Assembly (NCBI GenBank): GCA_012797575.1
Contig: JAAZOW010000013.1
Span: 1 to 5,804 of the forward strand
Length of the DNA: 5,804 nucleotides
Direction of reading: 5' to 3'
Source of the DNA: Methanomicrobiales archaeon
Lineage (GTDB): Archaea > Halobacteriota > Methanomicrobia > Methanomicrobiales > Methanoculleaceae
The notes beneath the pieces were generated by a model. That model saw only the letters and a list, made by a program, of their open reading frames with translations. It had not been told where the DNA came from and did not search any database. The stretch's first letter is position 1. Every line of letters begins with the position of its first letter. Shown here one piece after another: positions 1-5,804 of this stretch. The position numbers and the translations under genes are program-made.

Positions 1-1
1 A

Positions 2-1369
2 TCACCCCTCCGCCCCGAGATGCTCCCGCACCCCTGCAAGGTAGCGGTCCAGTCGCCGCCGGAACTCAAGGCGATCGAGTGCCCGGGTCTCGTGATCGGA
101 GAGCTGCATAATCCGGTCGGCCTGTGCGATGAGGATATCGAGCGACGAGGCGGCAAAGAGGAGCGTCGTCTCCCCAAAGACCTCACGCCGCGTGGCAAGC
201 AGGGTTGCAAGCGGCGTCACCTCATCGCCCTGGAGGCAGCCGGGCACCAGCAGGTTGGTTGCAGCACGATCTTCATCGAGTATGAGGAGCGGTGCTCCTG
301 CCCGGAGCGCGGTCTGGATCTCGTGCGCCATGACAAGCGACCCGCTCCCCTGACCAAACGCCGCCCCGGGCTCCCCCCCGACGCCGGGCGGGAGGCGGGA
401 GAAGAAGAGGCTGACATCCGCCCCATAGAGACCACGTTCACTCGCATCAGCCCGGGAAACCCCGTTGACGCTGACCAGGAGCTCCCGCCCATCCCCGGCG
501 GCGTGGTCGTCCTGCCCGGCGATGACCGCGTGGAGGAGGGTGCTCTTTCCTTCAGCATTTGAGCCCGCAACAGCAAACGCCTCTCGTCGCCGGATCCCAA
601 GCCCGGTCACGACCCTGCCGCTCCCGGGAAGCTCGATCTCGACCGGATCGAGTTTTTGCGGGCATTGGAACGGCACATGCAACCCCTCCTTCGGCCCGGC
701 GATGCGGTGGTGGCACCGGAGATGGGTGAATTGGCGGGCCGGCCGCGTACCATCAGCTATGAACGAGACGAGCCCGATATCGGGGAGAGTGCGCCGGAGC
801 TCCTTCTGGTCGATCGAGAGATCCCGTGCCGCGACAAGATCCCGGTCAGGCACCCGCCTCACGACGCGATTCAGTGCATCGAGGAGCGCCAGGAGATGCT
901 CTTCGACCCCATGGATGCGTGCCGGTGTGGGCGCGCCTGGGTACGGGAGAGCGCCCCTGACGGTGAGGTGGATGCCGTCGACGCCGATCCGGTTCTCGTG
1001 GTCCGGCCGCCAGAGATCGGTGCCGATGGCGCTCCTCGATGCTATCAGCGTGACGGGCTCGATATTCTGCAGGCAGTGGCGGGGATGTTCAGTCCCGATC
1101 CCCGCTATCGGGCCGAGACCCCGTTCGCCGTGAACCGCCGCCTTGACCGCGTCGATGATGACTCCGACCGCGCCGTCGCTACCGGGACTAGGTGCGAACA
1201 CCGGTGCCGTGAGCAGGACCGGTATGCTGAACCGGAGCGCCGTCCCGTCAAGCGACCGGATGAGATAGGTGTTGACAAGATCCCGGATCGCCGGGTGATC
1301 GATGCGTGCCCGACCGTCTCCGAGGCCGGGGAGGATCCGGTAGATCACGTCATGCCAGGAACCGCTCAT
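2..1369 (-). CDS. Divergent ABC-class predicted ATPase (COG3044/PF09818-like), 455 aa
   Basis: This is probably a soluble P-loop ATPase of the 'predicted ATPase of the ABC class' family; its substrate is unknown. The family includes the trypanosome RNA-editing factor MRB1590, which hints at nucleic-acid binding, but that is not shown here. Seen directly: a Walker A loop GSNAEGKST (269-277, K275), a family-like GDGRE segment (292-296), an ABC-signature-like GSGS (341-344), and a Walker B LLILDED (361-367) followed by RAATN. Upstream, ALPYPG (140-145), IDQKELR (186-192) and GLVSFIADG (199-207) fit the conserved region before the P-loop. No membrane segments are evident. At 455 aa it is shorter than the roughly 550-600 aa I expect of the family, ending soon after the nucleotide-binding core. 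ATG at 1369 is chosen because it starts just before the conserved N-terminal region. The frame stays open to 1690, but that extension is antisense to the MBL gene and has no family character. A GTG at about residue -14 is an alternative start. The stop is TGA at positions 4-2. Confidence 0.82.
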   Translation of the reverse strand: MSGSWHDVIYRILPGLGDGRARIDHPAIRDLVNTYLIRSLDGTALRFSIPVLLTAPVFAPSPGSDGAVGVIIDAVKAAVHGERGLGPIAGIGTEHPRHCLQNIEPVTLIASRSAIGTDLWRPDHENRIGVDGIHLTVRGALPYPGAPTPARIHGVEEHLLALLDALNRVVRRVPDRDLVAARDLSIDQKELRRTLPDIGLVSFIADGTRPARQFTHLRCHHRIAGPKEGLHVPFQCPQKLDPVEIELPGSGRVVTGLGIRRREAFAVAGSNAEGKSTLLHAVIAGQDDHAAGDGRELLVSVNGVSRADASERGLYGADVSLFFSRLPPGVGGEPGAAFGQGSGSLVMAHEIQTALRAGAPLLILDEDRAATNLLVPGCLQGDEVTPLATLLATRREVFGETTLLFAASSLDILIAQADRIMQLSDHETRALDRLEFRRRLDRYLAGVREHLGAEG

Positions 1370-1446
1370 TCTCGCTCGTACTCTTGTAACGGTATTGGTA
1401 TCCCGATCCACAAGGCTCTTTTCCCGCGATGATCTCTTCCCCGGTC

Positions 1447-1454
1447 TTATATAT
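1447..1454 (+). promoter_or_regulatory. Archaeal TATA box of the MBL hydrolase gene (possibly bidirectional)
   Basis: TTATATAT is the only strongly AT-rich octamer in the 108-bp gap between the divergent genes. It lies 24-31 bases before the ATG at 1478, the normal distance of an archaeal TATA box from its transcription start. The mRNA would therefore begin at or within a few bases of the start codon. The element is nearly self-complementary and is flanked on both sides by CCGG (1441-1444 and 1455-1458). It could therefore also drive the minus-strand ATPase gene, with a leader of about 55 nt. No convincing purine-rich BRE is visible on either side. Confidence 0.62.
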
Positions 1455-1477
1455 CCGGAGCACTCACCATTTCTACC

Positions 1478-2263
1478 ATGAAACTGATGGCCCTCGCCAG
1501 CGGGAGCAGGGGGAACTGCACCTGCATCCGAGGGGAACGGGGCTCGCTTCTCATCGACGCGGGGCTCTCCAGGCGGGAGACCCTCCGCCGCCTCGCAAGC
1601 GTCGGTGAGGATCCATCGACGATCGAGGCGATCCTCGTCACACATGAGCATACCGACCACATACGGGGGATCGATGTCCTGGCACGGCATCTCAACGTCC
1701 CTGTCTACGCGACGGCAGGGACAGCCGAAGAACTTTTAAGAGGGTGCAGGGGCAAGCCGATCGATATCCGGCGGTGCCGGTATGACGAACCGTTCTCCGT
1801 AGGCGACTTCTCGATCGAACCCTTCGCAACCTCCCACGACGCCCGGGAACCCTGCGGATTCTGCGTCGCTGAGGGCGATCTCCGCATCGGATGTTGCACC
1901 GATACCGGCACCATCACGACGACCATATTCGACCGGCTCGCATCATGCGACGCCGTCCTCCTGGAGAGTAACCACTGCCCCCGGATGCTTGAGGATGGCC
2001 CGTACCCGGCGTTCCTGAAGAGCAGGATACGCTCAAACCTCGGTCACCTCTCAAACCCGGATGCCGCCCGATGCCTGCAGAGGCTCGCCGACCACATCCA
2101 TGTGGCGATGCTTGCCCACTTAAGTGAGACGAACAACACCAAGGATAAGGCACGTTTCTCCGCATTTGAAGGCCTCGGCCTCTATTCAGACCAGATCGAG
2201 GTCACCGTGGCAGAACAGGATCCGGACCCGGAACATCCCGAGCTCTGCGGCTTCCACCTCTGA
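1478..2263 (+). CDS. MBL-fold metallo-hydrolase, YycJ/WalJ type (probable nuclease), 261 aa
   Basis: This is a cytoplasmic metal-dependent hydrolase of the metallo-beta-lactamase fold. Bacterial YycJ/WalJ relatives are linked to mismatch repair and described as DNA exonucleases; nuclease activity here is an inference. Seen directly: N-terminal SGSRGN (8-13) and LLIDAGL (24-30), the metal motif THEHTDH (55-61; H56, H58, D60, H61), SHDA (119-122, H120), TDTG (141-144, D142), ESNH (163-166), GHLSN (189-193) and AHLSETNN (213-220, H214). These are the family landmarks in order, and all expected metal ligands are present. The position after ESNH is C where bacterial proteins usually have D. The length is normal for the family. 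ATG at 1478 is supported by the TATA box 24-31 bases upstream and by the conserved sequence starting at residue 1. No Shine-Dalgarno lies at a usable distance. The DNA ligase follows 53 bp downstream on the same strand, so co-transcription is plausible. Confidence 0.88.
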   Translation: MKLMALASGSRGNCTCIRGERGSLLIDAGLSRRETLRRLASVGEDPSTIEAILVTHEHTDHIRGIDVLARHLNVPVYATAGTAEELLRGCRGKPIDIRRCRYDEPFSVGDFSIEPFATSHDAREPCGFCVAEGDLRIGCCTDTGTITTTIFDRLASCDAVLLESNHCPRMLEDGPYPAFLKSRIRSNLGHLSNPDAARCLQRLADHIHVAMLAHLSETNNTKDKARFSAFEGLGLYSDQIEVTVAEQDPDPEHPELCGFHL

Positions 2264-2297
2264 CCGAAAAAACAGAAGGATTGATTCACCCTGCCGG

Positions 2298-2326
2298 GCA
2301 TACGCTCTAAGCGAATATGGGTATGC
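2298..2326 (+). repeat. Inverted repeat over the ligase start codons
   Basis: GCATAC (2298-2303) is the exact reverse complement of GTATGC (2321-2326). Between them, CGCT (2303-2306) and AGCG (2310-2313) form a second 4-bp stem around CTA. The right arm contains the downstream candidate start codon of the ligase (ATG 2323-2325), and the other candidate (ATG 2317-2319) lies in the loop. The two stems share base 2303 and cannot both form completely. The arms are short, so this may be chance. If real, it could act in translation control or as a small operator. Confidence 0.25.
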
Positions 2327-3963
2327 AGTTTCTGGAGTTCGCCCGCATGTGCGAGCACCTGGAGGGGATCAGCGGACGCCTGGATCTGATCGAAGAGATC
2401 AGCACCGTTCTACCCCGGATCGACGACAAAGAACTCCCCATCTTTGTCCGTTTCATCATGGGCCGGGTCTTCCCCGATTGGAGCCCCAAGAAGCTCGGTG
2501 TGGGTCCAAACCTCCTCTACGACGCCGTCGCCTACGTCGTCGGCACAAAGAGGAACGCTGTCCGTGAGGCGATCAACGTGACCGGTGATGCCGGCCTGGC
2601 GATCGAGGGTCTCCTCGCAAACAAAGAACAGACATCGTTCTTCGTCCAGGAGATGGATCTCCTCGAGGTCTATCACGACTTCGAGCGGGTGGCGAGCGCT
2701 GAGGGTGCGCGATCACAGAGAGAGAAGCTCCTCCTGATACGGAAACTCTTTGCAAACGCACAGCCCCTCGAGGGGCGGTACCTTGCCCGGCTCATGCTCG
2801 AGGAGCTCAGGATCGGGGTAGGAGAGGGGAGTGTCCGCGACGCCGTCGCCCGAGCGTTTGATATCGACGTCCACCTGGTCGAGCATGCCCACCAGGCGAT
2901 GAACGACCTCGGAGAGGTGGCCCTCCTCGCCCGGCGAGACCCGGCCGCCCTCTCAGAGGTGCTGATCGAGCCTTTCCGACCGGTGAAGATGATGCTTGCG
3001 CAGGCCGGCTCCATCGCCGCACAGATCGAAGATCACGGCGAGGTGGCGATCGAGTACAAGTACGATGGGAGCAGGTTCCAGTTCCACAAGGTGGGTGATG
3101 TCTGCCGGATCTATTCACGGAGACTTGAAGAGGTCACGGGAAGCCTCCCCGACATCGTCATGCACCTGAGCAGGGCCACCAGCCACGACGTGATCCTGGA
3201 TGGTGAGGTCGTCGCCGTCCAGGACGGCCGGCCGATGCCGTTTCAGTACGTGATCAGGCGGTTCCGGAGGAAGCATCAGGTGGATGCGATGATGGAGAAG
3301 ATCGAGGTCGTGCCGCGGATATTCGATATACTCTACCTCGACGGCACGACCCTGATGGATCGTCCTCTCACCGAACGCCGCCGGATCCTCGAGGACGTGC
3401 TTGATGCACACGTCGCCCCACAGTTCCTGGTCACCGATGCCGCCGATGCGGAGGCGATCTATGCGGATGCCGTAAGCCTCGGACACGAGGGCGTGATGGT
3501 GAAGGTGCCCGCCTCACCCTACACGCCGGGGGTCCGGGGTCGCCTCTGGGTGAAGGTGAAGCCCGGGGTCGAGACCCTCGACCTTGCCGTGATCGGGGCC
3601 GAGTGGGGTGAAGGGCGGCGGGCGAAGATGTTCGGTTCGTTCCTGCTCGCGGTCCAGGATCAGGGCAGACTCCTTCCCGTGGGCAAGGTGGCGACCGGGA
3701 TCACGGATGAGGCGCTGGCTGACCTCTATGCCCTCCTGAGAGACAGCGTGATCGCGCACTCCGGAAAAGAGGTCACGCTCGAGCCGTTGGCGGTCTTTGA
3801 GGTGGGTTACTCCGAGATCCAGGCGAGCCCCAACTACGAGAGCGGCTACGCGCTCCGGTTCCCGAGGTTCGTCGGGGTGCGTGAGGACAAAGGCGTGGAT
3901 GAGGTCGAGACTCTGGACTCCCTGATCGAGCGTTACCGGCAACAAAGGCCCTCAGACCCCTAA
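2317..3963 (+). CDS. lig: ATP-dependent DNA ligase, 548 aa
   Basis: Seals nicks in duplex DNA through an enzyme-adenylate intermediate, joining Okazaki fragments and finishing repair. All nucleotidyltransferase motifs are visible: motif I KYDGSR with adenylated K248, motif III ILDGEV (293-298), IIIa FDILYLDG (336-343), motif IV GHEGVMVK (389-396, E391), motif V WVKVKP (411-416) and motif VI around RFPRFVGVREDK (514-525). An N-terminal DNA-binding domain (about 1-220) precedes the adenylation domain and the C-terminal OB domain. QTSFF (105-109) sits where archaeal ligases carry their PCNA-binding PIP box. The length of about 550 aa is typical of archaeal Lig. An in-frame TAA at 2308-2310 limits the start to ATG 2317 or ATG 2323. 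The second (MQFLEFA) matches my recollection of relatives and may be the true start, giving 546 aa. Neither has a Shine-Dalgarno. The gene lies 53 bp after the MBL hydrolase gene, possibly in one transcript. The TAA stop overlaps the nre stop. Confidence 0.96.
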   Translation: MGMQFLEFARMCEHLEGISGRLDLIEEISTVLPRIDDKELPIFVRFIMGRVFPDWSPKKLGVGPNLLYDAVAYVVGTKRNAVREAINVTGDAGLAIEGLLANKEQTSFFVQEMDLLEVYHDFERVASAEGARSQREKLLLIRKLFANAQPLEGRYLARLMLEELRIGVGEGSVRDAVARAFDIDVHLVEHAHQAMNDLGEVALLARRDPAALSEVLIEPFRPVKMMLAQAGSIAAQIEDHGEVAIEYKYDGSRFQFHKVGDVCRIYSRRLEEVTGSLPDIVMHLSRATSHDVILDGEVVAVQDGRPMPFQYVIRRFRRKHQVDAMMEKIEVVPRIFDILYLDGTTLMDRPLTERRRILEDVLDAHVAPQFLVTDAADAEAIYADAVSLGHEGVMVKVPASPYTPGVRGRLWVKVKPGVETLDLAVIGAEWGEGRRAKMFGSFLLAVQDQGRLLPVGKVATGITDEALADLYALLRDSVIAHSGKEVTLEPLAVFEVGYSEIQASPNYESGYALRFPRFVGVREDKGVDEVETLDSLIERYRQQRPSDP

Positions 3964-5102
3964 AAATCAAAGAGCGTCTTCTGTGTCATGATCTCCGGGA
4001 TGAGCCGGCTGTAGGGCAGCCAATGGGAGAGTCCCAGGAGGCGTGAGGCGGTATCAACCCCCTCCGGCAGGGTTACACATCCTATCTTTCTCCCCCGCAC
4101 GGCGTTTCGCGTCGCCTCCCGTACCACCCAGGTCCCAAGCGGCGCCCAGTATTCGCCCGTTATATTCCGGAGCACCAGCACCCGTGCGGAGCGCCGTTCT
4201 CTCTCCAGATATTCGGCGACCGCCAGACGGGCCGAGTAGTAGGCCCCTGCAAGAGGCGAGTAGCCGGACTTGGTGAGGCCTTCGCCGTCCTGCATGATCG
4301 TCTCGCCCGCATCGCCCCAGAGCGACCGCGTCCCCCAGATCTCGATCATCTCAAACCTCCAATCGCCTGGCATGAGGAGGCAGACGATGTGGTTCCCGTA
4401 CAGCGAGGCCGAGAAGACCTCTATACCGCTCAGGGGTTGATACCGCGCTATCTTCTTCTTGAGCCGGGTTGAGACCGAGTCGTCGACCGCCGTGATCGCC
4501 CATCGGGTCGGGACAACGCGCCGCTTCCGACCGAGGAGGCCGGCGGTGAGGAGCTGGATGATCTGGTAGACGTCGGTTCCCGAGGCATGGAGGATCTCGA
4601 ATGCATCCGTGGCCGAAAGATCGGTATCGGACGCGGCCCGGTCCACCGCTCGATCCACCCGGGCGTTGTCGAGGACGTCCATCTTGCGGATGGCGCCGGT
4701 GAGGCCGATGGGCGCTATCGTGCCGTCGAACCGGAGGTCAAAGTCGACAGGTTTTGTGAACCGGACCTCCACATCCAGCGGCCTGCTTGAGAGCGCTATC
4801 TCCTGGAGGTTATCCGTAAGCCGCCCGGGCCCAGCGGTGCCGCGTATCGTCCGGGCCCGTATCCCCACGATATCCTCTATCCCGAGTCCCCGGGCGATCC
4901 AGTCCGGTGGACTGTCGGCATCGTTGATCATCAGCGGACCCCCCGAGACCTTCGGGTAGCCGTAGCTCCCGATGAAGACCGAGGAGCTTGAGCCCTGGTA
5001 GTGGTCAGTCGATCTCATCGGGGCCTGGGCGTAAAACCGGCTCATGATCGGGCAGCGTGGAAGCCCGCAAAATCCCCTTCCCTTACACTCGGCGCACCGC
5101 AT
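3960..5102 (-). CDS. nreA: Nre-type archaeal DNA repair protein, 380 aa
   Basis: Archaea-specific protein of the Nre family (Nre_N plus Nre_C domains). Haloferax relatives are involved in DNA-damage tolerance and bind PCNA; the biochemical activity is not established. Seen directly: an N-terminal Cys cluster C3, C6, C12, C17 in a CxxC..GxGxCGLPRCP context (putative Zn finger), the family segment SSSVFIGSYGYPKVSGGP (38-55), an Nre_C segment YWAPLGTWVVRE (318-329), and at the extreme C-terminus QKTLFDF (374-380), a PIP box ending at the last residue. The length is normal and there are no membrane segments. ATG at 5102 is preceded by GGTGAGGT, a good archaeal Shine-Dalgarno, and begins directly with the Cys cluster. 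The upstream DUF2117-like gene ends 3 bp before this start, so the two are probably coupled. At its 3' end the TAG stop overlaps the stop of the convergent ligase gene. I cannot exclude an NreB-type assignment, so the symbol is less certain than the family. Confidence 0.93.
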   Translation of the reverse strand: MRCAECKGRGFCGLPRCPIMSRFYAQAPMRSTDHYQGSSSSVFIGSYGYPKVSGGPLMINDADSPPDWIARGLGIEDIVGIRARTIRGTAGPGRLTDNLQEIALSSRPLDVEVRFTKPVDFDLRFDGTIAPIGLTGAIRKMDVLDNARVDRAVDRAASDTDLSATDAFEILHASGTDVYQIIQLLTAGLLGRKRRVVPTRWAITAVDDSVSTRLKKKIARYQPLSGIEVFSASLYGNHIVCLLMPGDWRFEMIEIWGTRSLWGDAGETIMQDGEGLTKSGYSPLAGAYYSARLAVAEYLERERRSARVLVLRNITGEYWAPLGTWVVREATRNAVRGRKIGCVTLPEGVDTASRLLGLSHWLPYSRLIPEIMTQKTLFDF

Positions 5103-5110
5103 ACCTCACC
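5103..5110 (-). promoter_or_regulatory. Shine-Dalgarno of nre containing the upstream stop codon
   Basis: On the minus strand GGTGAGGT lies immediately before the ATG at 5102. GGTGA is complementary to the UCACC near the 3' end of archaeal 16S rRNA. The TGA inside it (5108-5106) is the stop codon of the upstream gene. A ribosome ending the first protein is thus placed on the start site of the next, the usual arrangement for translational coupling. Confidence 0.7.
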
Positions 5111-5804
5111 GACGGTCGACGACGACCCGGATCTTCCCCTCGAGGGAGTGGAGGGTCTCTCTGACCCACTCCTCCCAGACGACCGCCCCAGGATCCCGGG
5201 CGGCTGCAACCTCGCGCCCGACATCATCGTCCCGTCCGCAGGTCACCTCGACCACGACCGAGCCGGGCGCAAAACCCGGCTCGACGATACCGTCCCCGTC
5301 CCCGTCGATCACCCCGAAGACCGGTATCCCCGCGTGGGAGCAGATGTGGCCACAGACGGCGGTTGTGTCGTCTCCGATGGCGAGGACGCCGCAGACCCCC
5401 TCATCCTCGATCTCCTGGTAGAGGGTATGGCCGCAGTGATCGATGACCACAATCCGGCCGGAGCGAGGGGCGGCGCGGGCCCCTGCCGGTCGGGGCGGGG
5501 CTGAGCGTATCATCCCGCTCTTGCACCAGGCCTCGTTGAGGTCAGGTGGGCCCCTCCGGAGAAGCTTCTCAACCCCATGGGGCTTCACGTCAAGCCCGGA
5601 TATCACCCTGATCGCCCCATCCTGGCCTGCGAGGACGACCGTCTCGGCCGTCGCCGTTCCGACGACGATCCCCTCGACAAAGACAGCCTCACCCGGTATA
5701 CACCCACGGATCTCCCTGACCCCGTCGCGCGGGGCGGAGGTGCTCGTCGCCGGAGTGAGGGTAAACCCGGTCTTCTCCGCTACCTCGCGCGCAAGGACGT
5801 CGTC
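5106..5804 (-). CDS. Probable DUF2117 archaeal protein, 5' end outside the window (232 residues visible)
   Basis: The frame is open from the right edge (5804) to TGA at 5108-5106, so the N-terminus is missing. A GTG at 5606 is only an internal codon: family-like sequence continues upstream of it. Numbering from the window edge, visible landmarks are EIRGCIPGEAVFVEGIVVG (31-49), a likely small beta-rich segment; KPHGVEKLL (74-82); CKSGMIR (94-100); IGDDTT (143-148); GIPVFGVIDGDGDG (159-172); and GRDDDVG (190-196). The pattern 'GDDTT ... IPxxGxxDGDxD' fits the methanogen family DUF2117, function unknown; I assign it from memory of the family pattern. Seven cysteines are spread through the visible part without a clear CxxC pair. 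No membrane segment is seen. The nre start lies 3 bp downstream, so the two proteins are probably made together, and a role connected with DNA repair is possible but unproven. Confidence 0.7.
   Translation of the reverse strand, partial: DDVLAREVAEKTGFTLTPATSTSAPRDGVREIRGCIPGEAVFVEGIVVGTATAETVVLAGQDGAIRVISGLDVKPHGVEKLLRRGPPDLNEAWCKSGMIRSAPPRPAGARAAPRSGRIVVIDHCGHTLYQEIEDEGVCGVLAIGDDTTAVCGHICSHAGIPVFGVIDGDGDGIVEPGFAPGSVVVEVTCGRDDDVGREVAAARDPGAVVWEEWVRETLHSLEGKIRVVVDRR

Noticed and set aside
20..562. Plus-strand open frame of 180 codons
   Set aside because: It is opposite the Walker A, signature and Walker B coding region of the ATPase, is rich in charged low-complexity sequence and has no recognisable domain.
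656..1432. Long plus-strand open frame (258 codons) opposite the ATPase gene
   Set aside because: It is antisense to the P-loop ATPase gene, lacks recognisable motifs, and is expected by chance in GC-rich DNA where the opposite strand is constrained.
1370..1690. N-terminal extension of the ATPase frame by 107 codons
   Set aside because: Most of it is antisense to the start of the MBL hydrolase gene and crosses the shared promoter region. The protein sequence has no family character before the ATG at 1369.
1970..1978. ESNHC instead of ESNHD in the MBL hydrolase
   Set aside because: The main metal ligands are all intact and, as far as I recall, archaeal members often carry C here, so it is not evidence of a lost active site.
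3058..3075. KYDGSR in ligase motif I rather than KYDGER
   Set aside because: The required pattern KxDGxR is complete; S or E at the variable position is normal variation.
5001..5504. Plus-strand open frame of 167 codons, rich in Asp and Pro
   Set aside because: It is antisense to the nre start and the DUF2117-like gene, which both have family motifs and a clean operon junction.
5106..5606. DUF2117-like gene starting at the GTG at 5606
   Set aside because: The frame continues open to the window edge, and the upstream residues (for example EIRGCIPGEAVFVEGIVVG) look like part of the same domain, so the true start is outside the window.
1..5804. CRISPR array, tRNA/rRNA, insertion sequence, prophage or novel defence system
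   Set aside because: I found no regularly spaced repeats, no tRNA-like sequence, no transposase or integrase and no terminal inverted repeats. The genes are tightly packed and look like ordinary chromosomal genes of similar base composition.

Overview
The window is GC-rich, gene-dense archaeal chromosome. The genes point to a methanogenic euryarchaeon of the Methanomicrobiales, and the ligase sequence looks most like Methanoculleus or a near relative. The supporting evidence is an archaeal-type ATP-dependent DNA ligase, an archaea-specific Nre repair protein with a Zn finger and a C-terminal PCNA-binding motif, a DUF2117-type protein, an archaeal TATA box with a near-leaderless start, and a GGTGA-type Shine-Dalgarno. 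The genus is an inference from recalled similarity, not a database result.

Layout. (1) Positions 2-1369, minus strand: a short, divergent member of the 'ABC-class predicted ATPase' family (COG3044/PF09818 type). (2) Positions 1370-1477: a divergent intergenic region with one clear TATA box. (3) Positions 1478-2263, plus strand: a metallo-beta-lactamase-fold hydrolase of the YycJ/WalJ type. (4) Positions 2317-3963, plus strand, 53 bp downstream: ATP-dependent DNA ligase. (5) Positions 3960-5102, minus strand: Nre-type DNA repair protein, converging on the ligase so that the two stop codons overlap. (6) Positions 5106-5804, minus strand: a probable DUF2117 protein whose start lies beyond the right edge. 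Its stop codon sits inside the Shine-Dalgarno of nre.

How the genes may work together. The centre of the window reads as a DNA-repair neighbourhood: a nuclease-type MBL protein, then a DNA ligase, with Nre facing them. Both the ligase (QTSFF, residues 105-109) and Nre (QKTLFDF, residues 374-380) carry recognisable PCNA-interaction motifs, so both probably work on the sliding clamp. The DUF2117 protein is of unknown function but appears translationally coupled to nre. The ABC-class ATPase is transcribed away from the repair genes, and I see no direct functional link to them.

I see no tRNA or rRNA genes, CRISPR array, insertion sequence, attachment site or replication origin. Apart from the two short intergenic gaps (108 and 53 bp), the window is coding throughout.
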